From Desulfonatronospira thiodismutans ASO3-1 (lineage in GTDB: Bacteria > Desulfobacterota > Desulfovibrionia > Desulfovibrionales > Desulfonatronovibrionaceae), in assembly GCF_000174435.1 (NCBI RefSeq), contig NZ_ACJN02000001.1:981658-1045657 (forward strand): a DNA stretch of 64,000 bases, in the 5' to 3' direction. The notes under the pieces are model-generated. The model searched no databases and was not told the DNA's origin. It saw nothing but the letters and a program-made list of their open reading frames with translations. Shown here in pieces: positions 51,180 through 60,103 of this stretch. Numbering within the stretch: the first letter of the stretch is position 1; the number at the start of each line of letters is the position of its first letter. The position numbers and the translations under genes are program-made.

Positions 51180-52401
51180 GACTGCCCTCCAGTGCTTTAA
51201 AAATATCAGTCAAAATATCCCTGGCATAGGAATAGCGAAAGTCCAGCTTTCCTCCACGCAGACCATCTCCTACTTTGTAGCTGTAAAGGGCTGAATTGCG
51301 CAGCTTGGCTCTTTGTCTTCCCTTGAGATCAATTTCTCGTTGGACAATAAGGCTATCCATGTCCTCTTCATTGCCAGCCAGAACGTATTTCTTCCACTGG
51401 GTTAAAAAGCGGCGCAGGGCGGGATTACTTATTTGCAGGTAATCCATGGGTGCAACAGGCTCGTAATGCTCAAACCTCTGGGTGACAAAATAGGAACTGA
51501 GCCATTCTGTCCATAATTGCCGGGCTTTTTCATTTCTGCCCTCAGACAGAATCAAATTATAGCGCAGGCTGGCCCCGAAAATGAACCTTGAAAAATCCCT
51601 GGCCATTTCAAAATCCTGCCTTATGCTTTCAGGAAGTTCCAGCGCTTCACCTATGGCACCAAAGTCCTCCAGAGCCGTGAAAACTTCAGGTTCAACCTGC
51701 AAAAGAAACGCCAGGAGTGAGTCTTTGGAAAAACTGGACCTTATTATGCACTGCTTGAGATGCAAGGCTTCTTCATATGTTAAATGGATGCTGATATGCT
51801 CCCGCCAGTTTTCAGGTGGAGGCGGACACCTCCAGAACCCGCCGGTCAGAGAAGTGCCGGCTGCATCTGAATCATCTCCCTGGCTGGAGACATCTTCTGA
51901 AACACCCATGGATCTAATATCCAGATTTTCTTTTCTTACTGCACACACAGCCCTGGCGTAATCTTCAAGGGACAGATGCGGATACCGAAGAATCCCGAAT
52001 GTCTTCAATCCGCTCCAGTAAACGCTGGATGGCTTGCGTTTCAGGTTTTTTCCGGCTGTTTCTCCAATCACGCCCTTCTCGCCACTTTTCAAAAGCGGTT
52101 CAATAAGTTCGAGCTCCATATCATTGAGCTTTTGTATTAGAGCGTTTGGGGTGATGTTTTTCTGTTTCTCCAGTTCCATCAGAATATAAGGAACTAAAAA
52201 GAAATACTTGGCTCTGGTCTGAATGGTAGAAGTACCAGGGAACAGCTTGTGTGAAAATCCGTCCCTTATCTGCCCGATTCCAATTTCGTCAACAGCCCCT
52301 GGTGCAGCAAGGGACTGAAGGACTGTCATGACTTTACGGCGATGTTCCGGGGAATAATCGATCCAGCCTATCTGAAGCGGGTTCACTGAAGTGTTGAACA
52401 T
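51163..52401 (-). CDS. DUF6361 family protein, first gene of the PLD/helicase operon
   Basis: The 412-residue protein starts MFNTSVNPLQIGWIDYSPEH and continues RRKVMTVLQSLAAPGAVDEI and PGTSTIQTRAKYFFLVPYIL, the DUF6361 pattern. No enzymatic motif is apparent; the family accompanies phospholipase D and helicase genes. ATG 52401 is set by GGAGGG seven bases upstream. The gene itself looks complete even though the two downstream genes are damaged. Confidence 0.82.
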   Translation of the reverse strand: MFNTSVNPLQIGWIDYSPEHRRKVMTVLQSLAAPGAVDEIGIGQIRDGFSHKLFPGTSTIQTRAKYFFLVPYILMELEKQKNITPNALIQKLNDMELELIEPLLKSGEKGVIGETAGKNLKRKPSSVYWSGLKTFGILRYPHLSLEDYARAVCAVRKENLDIRSMGVSEDVSSQGDDSDAAGTSLTGGFWRCPPPPENWREHISIHLTYEEALHLKQCIIRSSFSKDSLLAFLLQVEPEVFTALEDFGAIGEALELPESIRQDFEMARDFSRFIFGASLRYNLILSEGRNEKARQLWTEWLSSYFVTQRFEHYEPVAPMDYLQISNPALRRFLTQWKKYVLAGNEEDMDSLIVQREIDLKGRQRAKLRNSALYSYKVGDGLRGGKLDFRYSYARDILTDIFKALEGSHAQAG

Positions 52402-52720
52402 GATCACCCTCCAAGCCTGATGCTTTAAGTATATTCAAGGTATGCCGGAACCTGCCTGGGACAGTTCCTTCAACTCATTTCCTGCACAAATTGCAGAAGG
52501 GCACTAAGCACTTTGACCTGTAAGCATTCAGGGGGGTCCTCAATGGTAGTTCCTGGCACAAGGCCTGGGGGCTGTCCCCGCTATATAAGGATTGTGCAGA
52601 TTCAACAAATTTCGCGCCTGTATTTTTTGTAGTAGATGATACTGAATGTGTCAGTAGTCCTGGACTGAAATCCAAAAGCAGCTCTTGACAACATGCAACC
52701 ATTGCACATATAGTTCATAA
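52402..52720. mobile_element. Gap with a one-ended GTAAGC-family element (from 52520)
   Basis: GTAAGCATTCAGGGGGG at 52520 opens a sequence that follows copies 1 and 2 (GGCACAAGGCCTGGGGGCTG, then ACAAATTTCGCG) to about 52620. The right inverted end cannot be found, and no target duplication is visible, so this copy is decayed. Nothing else is recognised in the gap. Confidence 0.75.
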
Positions 52721-52951
52721 ATGCCTCTCATTAAACGCTTTGCTAACTGTCAGGTACGGATCAATCTAAAAGATCATGCTCCACCTCACTTCCATGTGCT
52801 CATGCGTGACGGCAAAGAGGCTTTAATTGAACTTTCCGGCCTGGAAATCCTTCAGGGAAATGTGCCTCGCCGGGAACTTTCAGAAGTGTTGCAATGGGCT
52901 GCAAGCAATCGCAATATGCTTATGAACAAATTTGAGGAGTTGCAAAAATGA
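52721..52951 (+). CDS. DUF4160 protein (toxin-antitoxin-like)
   Basis: The 76-residue protein has the DUF4160 core: VRINLKDHAPPHFHVLMRDG with the HxPPHFHV motif, then EALIELSGLEILQGNVPRRE. DUF4160 and DUF2442 genes are regular neighbours and are considered a toxin-antitoxin pair. The next gene overlaps its stop by four bases. No strong Shine-Dalgarno sequence is seen. Confidence 0.9.
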   Translation: MPLIKRFANCQVRINLKDHAPPHFHVLMRDGKEALIELSGLEILQGNVPRRELSEVLQWAASNRNMLMNKFEELQK

Positions 52952-53451
52952 ATAAGAAACACTTTCGTATCAATTCGGTTGAGCCGTTACCTGACTATAA
53001 GCTGCGGATATCCTTTGCCGATGAAACAACCTTTGAGCTCAGTCTGGCTGAGTGGATTAAAACCTCCCGGGCACTCAGCCCCCTCAAGGATCCTGAACTT
53101 TTTGCAAAAGCCCGGGTCGGCTTTGCTGGTGCATCTGTGGAATGGGTCCAGGACGAGTTGGATCTCGCGGCTGACAACCTGCGCAATCTGGCTGTTGAAC
53201 AGGCAGGCGGCATAGGGCATGAACGTATCCGGAACTGGCTGCATGAAACCGGATTGACTCTGAATCAGGCTGCAGACGCTTTAGGCATATCGCGGCGGAT
53301 GCTGATCTATTACCGCGATGGCGAAAAACCTGTCCCAAGGCATATATGGCTGGCCTGTCTCGGTTGGGAGGCAACCCGGCCAAAAGATCCGAAGCTGCTG
53401 CCTGAGCGTATTCCCTCTGTTCAAGAGTACGCGGCAATACACCAATCGTAA
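52948..53451 (+). CDS. DUF2442 protein with C-terminal HTH domain
   Basis: Residues 1-90 match DUF2442: HFRINSVEPLPDYKLRISFA, then LSLAEWIKTSRALSPLKDPE and SVEWVQDELDLAAD. The C-terminal 70 residues form a helix-turn-helix, GLTLNQAADALGISRRMLIY with YRDGEKPVPRHIWLACLGWE. The fusion fits an autoregulating antitoxin-like partner of the DUF4160 protein. The pair appears intact. Confidence 0.88.
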   Translation: MNKKHFRINSVEPLPDYKLRISFADETTFELSLAEWIKTSRALSPLKDPELFAKARVGFAGASVEWVQDELDLAADNLRNLAVEQAGGIGHERIRNWLHETGLTLNQAADALGISRRMLIYYRDGEKPVPRHIWLACLGWEATRPKDPKLLPERIPSVQEYAAIHQS

Positions 53452-54177
53452 CAGCTGCGAGGCCTCTTTAAGACCCGTCCGCCAATCCCCGCCAATTTCC
53501 ACGAATCATACCCCGCGCAGCAGCGTGAGCCTTACTCGCCCCATGTGTCAGGATAGATGCCGCCTTGGAGAATAGAAGTCTAGAACTACGTTTTCCATAT
53601 CAAAATGGCGGTTCTAAGACTCAAAATCAAGCAAAAAACGAGCTCTTCTCAAATATTTTCAATATATTGGCTGGGTCCGACCCGAACAACAGAACAACTG
53701 TTGGCTCTGGGCATATTTGCTTACAACTGGTTTTTGAGCATCGAAATGGGCGTTCTAAGGCCAATTTTAGACTATATAGAGGATATTTATACAATCAACT
53801 CAATAACTTGATTAGGTCCGACCCCAAATCTTCCATTGCACTTCTCTCTGGGCATGCACGTAGTCTTGAAAATGAGAACCTTGGGATTATGACATGGTAA
53901 ACTTTTCAGCTAAAACCTATACCTACAACCCCAGTTTGTTCCTGTTAGTCCTGCCCTGTCATCCATGTGCCGATCAAACCCTGTATAAACTCTATCCAGG
54001 TCGCAATCACGCCAAAAATAATCAGGTGTGGTCATAAGCGCATACTCACCGGCTATTATTATTCCTGTCATTTATTGTTGATCAATGGGTCATTACTGGC
54101 TACGGCTAGACATCAATCATCTCCAGATTGCGGCTTGGTAACGGATTGGAATCAAAACTGTTTGAAAGGACTATTGT
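53452..54177. repeat. Gap with AGAACTAC repeat copy C and a related block
   Basis: Copy C lies at 53581-53690 (AGAACTACGTTTTCCATATC to GGGTCCGACCCGAAC). A weaker relative follows at about 53735-53832, from ATGGGCGTTCTAAGGCC to TTAGGTCCGACCCC. No gene is supported; short frames here are encoded by the repeats. Confidence 0.65.
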
Positions 54178-54729
54178 ATGTGCGGAATATGTCTTGAATT
54201 ACATCTCATGGACCTGCTGGAGCGTGAATACCGGACCAAGGCCCCGGTCTCTCAGGAAGACCTGGAAGAAGTTCTCCTGGAACCCTACGCTCAGGAGAGC
54301 AATTTTTTGATGCACTGCCTGAAATATGCCAGGGCCTTTGACATGGAAGACAACGTACTTTCTGTTGTTCATTGCCGCGCCCTGGAAGAAATCGCTCTCA
54401 GGCCGGAAACAGCCATGCAGGACAGCCTGGCCATGATAGCCCTGATCAAGCATTACCACGCCTTTAAGCGCTTTATCGCCTCAAGGACCATATCAGATAA
54501 AGTTCTAAAGTGGCTCCCGGCCCCTTCATGGCATAACCTGTATTCACCTGGGTTTATTTTCGCAAAAGACAAATGGGGGCAATTTCTTGGAGATAAAGAC
54601 CTGCTCGTCCAGTGCAACGGACTTCTGGAGAGATATCATTCCTGGTGGCTTTTGGGAAAGGGGCAGCAAAAGAATGACCTTTCCCGGAAATTGCGGGAAA
54701 CTGTTAGCGCCGGCTTGAAGATGCCATAA
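54178..54729 (+). CDS. Hypothetical protein, 183 aa
   Basis: This is an unrecognised, mainly helical, soluble protein. The N-terminus has two cysteines (MCGICLELHLMDLLEREYRT); the middle reads DNVLSVVHCRALEEIALRPE and the end has YHSWWLLGKGQQKNDLSRKL. GAAAGGA precedes the ATG. Its stop codon lies at the left end of the IS21-type element, so the last residues may be IS-encoded and the native protein may have been longer. Confidence 0.6.
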   Translation: MCGICLELHLMDLLEREYRTKAPVSQEDLEEVLLEPYAQESNFLMHCLKYARAFDMEDNVLSVVHCRALEEIALRPETAMQDSLAMIALIKHYHAFKRFIASRTISDKVLKWLPAPSWHNLYSPGFIFAKDKWGQFLGDKDLLVQCNGLLERYHSWWLLGKGQQKNDLSRKLRETVSAGLKMP

Positions 54730-55227
54730 AACGCCGGTTTAAAAATGTTGTTTTGGAGCAACCGCCAGCTCCAGACATAAAGGTTGATGCCGGCGGTTGC
54801 CTATGCGGAGCTATTGTTCCTGAACCTGGTCTTTCATCCGATAGCTTTTGCCTTCAATGAGGACGGTTTCGGCATGGTGCAGAAGTCTGTCCAACATGGC
54901 TGAGGTCAGGGTGCTGTCGTTGTTGAACACCTCGGGCCATTTCTTGAAGGCTCTGTTGGTGGTCAGGATGGTTGATTTTTGTTCGTAGCGCTGGCTTATA
55001 ACCTGGAAGAGCAGGTCTGCACCTTGCTTGTCTATGGGCAGGTAGCCAAGCTCATCCAGAATGAGCAGTTCAGGACTTACATATTTCTTGAGCTCTGTTT
55101 TGAGCTTGTGTGCAGCCTGTGCGGCCGAGAGGGTGTTTATGACATCTATGGTGGTGGCAAACAGTACAGAATACTTTTCCAGGCATGCACTGTAACCCAG
55201 GGCTGTGGCTATGTGTGACTTGCCCAG

Positions 55228-57219
55228 CGTGAGTTTATTACGGTTAGTCCCAAAATTAATCGTAACACCTTGTAATATATGTAAATATTAAGGTTAAGAT
55301 TTGTATACACTGAACGGTATTTTTGATTTCATCGGCAACTCGGCAATTCCCATTGCATCTGCAAGCTCCTTGACATCTGGGTCCATCTCCTCAAGCTGAT
55401 ATGTGGCTCTGTAGCGCCCTTTTGATTTTTGGGTCGGGGCATCGATCAGAGTGGCCAGACGAATCTCGGATAGTTTTTCCAGCAAAGTATGCGGAGACCG
55501 AGAAAAGCCGGCATTCTCCCGGGCATGCTTGAAAGCCACCATAACCAGGAGAAAGGCCACCAAACATATGAAACCGTGCACCTCTATCTTTTGATCAGTC
55601 CAGTGATATTGAGGTCGCCATGCCATGTGAAACGGGTTCTTCATATTTTTAAACACGTACTCTATATTGGCCTGACCCCAATAAGCTTTGATGATTTCCT
55701 CAGTACTCCAGTGATGCCTGTTGGTGATAAGGATGCGGCGTCCAAACCGCCACTTTTTAAGTTCTTCCAAGTGGTCGTAGTCGATCCAATACTGTAGTTC
55801 GAATGCATCTTCCTGCAAAAAAGTGAGCTCCCACTCCACGATCCCTTTGGGCACACAGGAGGAAATAAGTGAATCAATCTTTTTCTGGATTCCGGCTTCA
55901 GTTCGCTTTTTTCCTTTTTGGGTCGGCATCTTGATGGCTTCTTTTAATTGATCAAGTTCGCTGCAAAGCTTGGAGAGGCCTTGCTCCAGGCCTCTAATTT
56001 GACCATCTCGCAGCTTTTCAGAGATGTAGACCACTGCTGTCAGGTCGCTTCCCCAGATTGTTGTGCGCTCCTTGTAGCAGGGAACACTTTTATTCCCTAT
56101 AAGTATTTCTTGCAGGTTCAGATTGGCTCTTTCAACCAAATGCCTGTGTTGGTGAACAGAAAGCGCTCCGACAAAATAAATGGTCTGGTCTACCTCTTTA
56201 AGCATTTTTTTTGAATTGTTCCCTTGATCCAGAACAACGGTAATGTCTTCAAGGGAGCCACTGAGCCTTTTGAGTCTGTCAGAAAACCTTGCGAAATGCT
56301 CTTTGAAAACAGTTTTGTCGTTTAAGTTCCCCTGGTATGTCCTGTGGTATATCGGGAGCTGATCCTGGCGTGAGACCAGGAGCAAAAGGCCAAACTGCCT
56401 AAGGTCAATTCGTCGCTGCTTGTTTTTTCCTCGCTTAGCCAGTGTGCACCGTTCATTGGTCGAAGCGATGTAAGTGAAGAAATTACTTGTATCATAGAGC
56501 AGGGTATCCATGGAAAGCAGGCCATGTTCATAGAGGGTGTCAACGATCTCTTCTTCAATTGCAGGAATGGTTTCTGATGGAAGGGCATCCATCTGATCCC
56601 AGAAGTGCTGGCTGTCGATCTTGGCCAAAGACATTCGTAAAAGATACGAGAGGCTGGTACGCTTGGCCCATCCCTTATACCAGTTTCTTTTACTGGTTGG
56701 CTGACAGATTCTACCCATGGACGCAAGGACAATAGAACCTCCAACAGTAAACCCATCTCTGATTTGTTTATTTGGCACATGGCGGTTGATAATTTGAACC
56801 AGGTCAAGGGATTCTATCAAATTGAGTAAGTAGGCTACCAGTCCATGCGAGTAACTTTTGACCTTGTGCGGCCCTGCCCCTTCTTGAAGCCGCTTCAGGA
56901 GGTTTTCAGCAGTGCCGAGATGCTCCAGGACAACAGGGCGTGGTTTTCCGTTGATCCGTCTGGATTCGACTATGGCCCAGTAGTCCCTGCCTCTTGAAGG
57001 TTTCTTTTGAATAGTTGCCATTTCAGTGTATACATACACATTGAAAGGCCCATATGTCAACCCCAAATTAAGCATAATTTGTTGAAAATTAAGAATTTTT
57101 TATCGAATAGAAAGAAGTCTGTTCGATACATATTTCAGTGTATACATTTTTAATTAAAGCAACATATTGAAAACATTGAAGATGTCCTCGAAAATTGCGC
57201 TAAGCGTAATAAACTCACG
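55228..57219 (-). mobile_element. IS1634-type insertion sequence inside istB (1992 bp)
   Basis: The ends CGTGAGTTTATTACG (55228) and its exact inverse (to 57219) are 15-bp terminal repeats with further partial pairing inward. The 4 bases CCAG are duplicated at 55224-55227 and 57220-57223; IS1634 elements usually make 5-6, so this is slightly short. One transposase gene fills the element. A TGTATACACTGAA motif appears near both ends and at the transposase start. Confidence 0.9.
55294..57021 (-). CDS. IS1634-family transposase (IS4-like DDE)
   Basis: The 575-residue protein starts MATIQKKPSRGRDYWAIVES and continues RRINGKPRPVVLEHLGTAEN, typical for IS1634. The first Asp lies in LLSMDTLLYDTSNFFTY, the second in DITVVLDQGNNSKKML and the Glu in the Y-(2)-R-like region STEEIIKAYWGQANIEYVFK. 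A C-terminal DUF-like tail closes the protein. Start 57021 is chosen by family alignment; the frame is open 18 codons further up. It appears intact. Confidence 0.9.
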   Translation of the reverse strand: MATIQKKPSRGRDYWAIVESRRINGKPRPVVLEHLGTAENLLKRLQEGAGPHKVKSYSHGLVAYLLNLIESLDLVQIINRHVPNKQIRDGFTVGGSIVLASMGRICQPTSKRNWYKGWAKRTSLSYLLRMSLAKIDSQHFWDQMDALPSETIPAIEEEIVDTLYEHGLLSMDTLLYDTSNFFTYIASTNERCTLAKRGKNKQRRIDLRQFGLLLLVSRQDQLPIYHRTYQGNLNDKTVFKEHFARFSDRLKRLSGSLEDITVVLDQGNNSKKMLKEVDQTIYFVGALSVHQHRHLVERANLNLQEILIGNKSVPCYKERTTIWGSDLTAVVYISEKLRDGQIRGLEQGLSKLCSELDQLKEAIKMPTQKGKKRTEAGIQKKIDSLISSCVPKGIVEWELTFLQEDAFELQYWIDYDHLEELKKWRFGRRILITNRHHWSTEEIIKAYWGQANIEYVFKNMKNPFHMAWRPQYHWTDQKIEVHGFICLVAFLLVMVAFKHARENAGFSRSPHTLLEKLSEIRLATLIDAPTQKSKGRYRATYQLEEMDPDVKELADAMGIAELPMKSKIPFSVYKS

Positions 57220-57564
57220 CCAGGCCTACTCCTCCGAGGATTATTATGTTGGCCTTGTCCTTCATAAATCCAAGGCGAAAGAGGTTTTGGATGGCCGGGC
57301 GGTTGATCTTGGTCGGCCATGTCCAGTCGAAGTTCTCCATGGTTTTTATGCCTGGGAAACGGGCCATCCTGATACGGCGTTGGATGGAGCGATCATGCCT
57401 GGCATCTGCTTCTGCCTGGACCAGCCTGGCCAGATAGCCCAGATGATCCCAGTTCTGCCTGGCAGCCTTGTCAGCCGCCGGCCTGTACTGCTCTTTTATA
57501 CAGGTCAGCTTGAGCAGCTGGAGATTTTCTTCCAGCCTGTGCACCTCGCTTTGGTGTTTGTTGG

Positions 57565-59040
57565 TCATGGGTTTTTCTCCTTGGGTTTGTCGTAAATACT
57601 TAGATCAGGGTCTTTGACTTCAATATCCAGCAGATCCTCTCGCCTGGTCAGATGCAGGGCTCCTGGTGCGGGCATGGTCCTGGCTCTTTGCTCCAGGATG
57701 TTGGCTACATACTCACAGGAGAAGGCACTGTAGGTGAATGCGTCGTCCATGGCCCTGGACACGGCTTCAGAGCCATAGATTTCGCTTAAGGCTACAATCT
57801 TCTGGACATGGTGTTTGATGTTCAAGTGCTTTTTCTCCAACTCAAAGTAATAATCCTTTGCTCTTGGGGACAAAGCCAGGAACCGGGAAAACAATTGCTG
57901 ATCCCTGGCTGCCCGGCGCTGGGCAATAAGCTCCTGGACATGATCGGGGTCTTCAATGTCCCTTTTTTTGTCAAAGCTGCGGATATGCCTGGCCACAAGA
58001 TTGTTGCCGTCATAGATGCATAAGCGATCAGGATAAGTCTTCAAGGTCAGGCGTTTGCCTGCGTACCTGGCTGGCACGGAATAGCGGTTGGACTCCAGGG
58101 TGATCCGGAACTGCGACGAGGCCCGGACCTGGGTTACGACTCCGATATCATAGGTGTTAACAGGCAGGGGCAAAAGGTGCTCTCTTTCTTCTTCAAGCAT
58201 GTCCACCGGCTTCTTGCCGGTCTGGGCATGGATACGTACATTGGCTGTTGCCCTGCACCAGTGGCGGGCATAATGGTTGATGGCCCGGTAATCCGGCAGT
58301 TCAAGTCCGGCCAGCAAGTTCTTTTTGACATAACCTATGGCATTCTCCACCCGGCCTTTTTCATGGGGCTTTCTGACTCCGCAGGCACTGATCTCAAAAC
58401 CCCAGTGCTTTGCAAAGTCAAGATATTTGGGATTTAGAACCGGTTTTTGGCCATAGGGGTGCTTGAGCACTGCACATTTCAGGTTGTCCACCATGATTTT
58501 TTTGGGAACAGCCCCGAATGCGTCAAAGGCGTTTTGATGACAGGACAGGAAGTGCTCCATGCTTTGGGAGACAGTGAACTCAAGATACATCATCCTGCTG
58601 TAGCAAAGGACCATGACAAAGAAGCTGAGATTGCGCCTGCTGTCTCCCACCTGGATGGAGCCGTGATTTCCCCAGTCAACCTGGGCGCACTCTCCTGGGG
58701 CAAAGGCCAGACTTAAAAAGGCCCTGGACCTTTTGGGCCTGACTTTGCTTATGTATTCCTTGAGAATGGAGGAGCCTCCTGTATAGCCCTGCTCCTTGAT
58801 GCTGCGCAAAACCTGGACGGCTGTGTAGGGGTGCTCCTCCAGCATCCTGACGATGGTATCCTTGAAGGGATCAAGCTTGCTTGGTCTTGTTACTGACTTT
58901 CTTTGATGAAACTGCTTTGCTTCGAGCCATTTGCCCACTGTACGCGGATCCAGCTGCAGTTCTTTTGCTATCTGGGCCGGGGTAAGTCCTTTTTGTTCAT
59001 GGTAGTGCTTTATTCTGGCATAAAGCTCATAATCAATCAT
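57565..59040 (-). CDS. istA: IS21-family transposase IstA
   Basis: The N-terminal helix-turn-helix (LTPAQIAKELQLDPRTVGKW) is followed by the DDE integrase core: ECAQVDWGNHGSIQVG, KIMVDNLKCAVL and HEKGRVENAIGYVKKNLL give Asp, Asp and Glu. The C-terminal domain has the beta-rich RITLESNRYSVPARYAGKRL segment. Its 491 residues are full length. The stop overlaps the istB start by ATGA, giving the usual translational coupling. The start overlaps the stop of the upstream accessory gene in the same way. Confidence 0.95.
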   Translation of the reverse strand: MIDYELYARIKHYHEQKGLTPAQIAKELQLDPRTVGKWLEAKQFHQRKSVTRPSKLDPFKDTIVRMLEEHPYTAVQVLRSIKEQGYTGGSSILKEYISKVRPKRSRAFLSLAFAPGECAQVDWGNHGSIQVGDSRRNLSFFVMVLCYSRMMYLEFTVSQSMEHFLSCHQNAFDAFGAVPKKIMVDNLKCAVLKHPYGQKPVLNPKYLDFAKHWGFEISACGVRKPHEKGRVENAIGYVKKNLLAGLELPDYRAINHYARHWCRATANVRIHAQTGKKPVDMLEEEREHLLPLPVNTYDIGVVTQVRASSQFRITLESNRYSVPARYAGKRLTLKTYPDRLCIYDGNNLVARHIRSFDKKRDIEDPDHVQELIAQRRAARDQQLFSRFLALSPRAKDYYFELEKKHLNIKHHVQKIVALSEIYGSEAVSRAMDDAFTYSAFSCEYVANILEQRARTMPAPGALHLTRREDLLDIEVKDPDLSIYDKPKEKNP

Positions 59041-59426
59041 GTGTTACCCCCGGCAAGTTTTTTGAGAACGTCTGAGAAGTGCACAGGCCCGGCCTGTGCT
59101 GTCCTGGCCTGATTTACGGGTGGGACCTGGATGGATAGAACCTGATAAAGCGGTTTCTTCCAGGCAATGAGATCAGCCTGGATCAGATTGAAGCGCGCCT
59201 GCTGCAAAGTGACTTCATCCATTCCCAGGCGCTGCATGACAATGGGGTCGGAGTAGTAGCTAAGCCCCTGCTGATCGCCCACGGTCACCAGGAACAGGTA
59301 CAAGGCTGCTGCAGCATGGCTTAACCTCTCAATATGACCGTCACGAACCAGCCTGTGGTCCACCCAGCTGAACTGTCTGGGAACCTTGCGCAGTCTCTGG
59401 GGATGAATCGGATACTTTTGGTACAT
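59037..59426 (-). CDS. IS21-associated accessory protein with winged-helix look
   Basis: The 129-residue protein starts MYQKYPIHPQRLRKVPRQFS and has RDGHIERLSHAAAALYLFLV, SYYSDPIVMQRLGMDEVTLQ and an ARFNLIQADLIAWKKPLYQV helix. The pattern resembles a helix-turn-helix replication- or transcription-type domain. ATG 59426 has an ideal AAAGGAGG site. It overlaps istA by four bases, so it belongs to the transposition operon. It probably binds DNA, perhaps at the IS ends or promoter. Confidence 0.75.
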   Translation of the reverse strand: MYQKYPIHPQRLRKVPRQFSWVDHRLVRDGHIERLSHAAAALYLFLVTVGDQQGLSYYSDPIVMQRLGMDEVTLQQARFNLIQADLIAWKKPLYQVLSIQVPPVNQARTAQAGPVHFSDVLKKLAGGNT

Positions 59427-59895
59427 GAAATCCTCCTTTGGGGTTGTTGATGACGTCACAGCCCAGGGTGTACATCTGTCGGGCGGCCCTGACGATGTCA
59501 TCTTGTAACGCACTCCCGCATAAGGAGGAGATTAGTCCTATAATAACAGATGGTTGCGTGATCCAGTGATCTTGTAACGTTTCCTCAACACGTTGATTTT
59601 CAACACTTTTTGGGAGGCAGTGATCTTGTAACGTTTGCTTGGGAGCAGTGGTCTTGCGCCTGGCATATCCGGGATTTTGCTTTCTCCAGTTCCGGACCCT
59701 GTCCACATGGGCCGGTCCCCGGAAATAATCCCTGTTTTCAGGCTTATCCAGCCAGGCCTTTTGACTGGCTTTCTTACTGGCTGCCCGACAAGGCACTTTG
59801 GAGCAGTATTTTTGCTTGCCCCTGTTTCGATAGTCAGGACAAAAGGCTTCGCCACAGTGCAGGCAGACAACTTGTTGGCTTTGTTTGCGACCCAA
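59341..59895 (-). CDS. IS21-associated zinc-ribbon-like accessory protein
   Basis: The 184-residue protein has VVCLHCGEAFCPDYRNRGKQ then KYCSKVPCRAASKKASQKAW and the conserved DKPENRDYFRGPAHVDRVRN-WRKQNPGY. Four or more Cys could bind zinc, and the basic helix could bind DNA. The TTG start at 59895 is set by AAGGAGGG upstream; extending further gives an unlikely hydrophobic leader. Its 3' end overlaps the next gene by 86 bases in another frame. It is first in the IS operon. Confidence 0.75.
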   Translation of the reverse strand: MGRKQSQQVVCLHCGEAFCPDYRNRGKQKYCSKVPCRAASKKASQKAWLDKPENRDYFRGPAHVDRVRNWRKQNPGYARRKTTAPKQTLQDHCLPKSVENQRVEETLQDHWITQPSVIIGLISSLCGSALQDDIVRAARQMYTLGCDVINNPKGGFHVPKVSDSSPETAQGSQTVQLGGPQAGS

Positions 59896-60103
59896 GAACT
59901 TACCCTCCTTTGCCTCAGACAGGCAAAGAAGGCAGTAACGGCAAGACAGAAGAAGAGGAAGAAAAAGAAGGACAGAAAAGAAGACAAAATAAAAAATATT
60001 TTTTCTTTTCTCTTTCAGAAGAAGATACAAGAATAAGATATAAACAATTTCAAACCGGCATAATTAAGACATATTCAGGTTGGCGCTCACAGAAACCGGA
60101 ATA

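Larger units (their letters stand above)
54811..57568 (-). pseudogene. istB: IS21 helper ATPase gene istB, split by IS1634-type element
   Basis: The N-terminal part (57220-57568) starts MTNKHQSEVHRLEENLQLLK and reaches the Walker A as IIILGGVGL. The C-terminal part (54811-55227) resumes GKSHIATALGYSACLEKYSV and contains LLILDELGYLPID (Walker B) and LTTNRAFKKWPEVFNNDS. Removing 55228-57219 and one CCAG copy restores GGVGLGKSHIA, a perfect P-loop. The start overlaps the istA stop. IstB is needed for IS21 transposition, so this element is presently defective on its own. Confidence 0.93.
54722..60070 (-). mobile_element. IS21-type element with accessory genes, ends approximate
   Basis: The block holds istA, a split istB and two accessory genes, all on the minus strand. 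Near both ends GCCGGTTTAAAAATGTT (about 54733) and, inverted, GCCGGTTTGAAATTGTT (about 60059) agree, and TG...CA boundaries would put the ends near 54722 and 60070. I could not find a target duplication. A GCAACCGCC / GGCGGTTGC hairpin (about 54762-54802) lies past the istB stop and may terminate transcription. Without the inner IS1634-type element it would be about 3.35 kb. Confidence 0.7.

Noticed and set aside
55228-57219. A target duplication longer than 4 bp for the IS in istB
   Set aside because: Extending the flanks gives CCCAG against CCAGG, so only CCAG is shared; the restored P-loop agrees with 4 bp.
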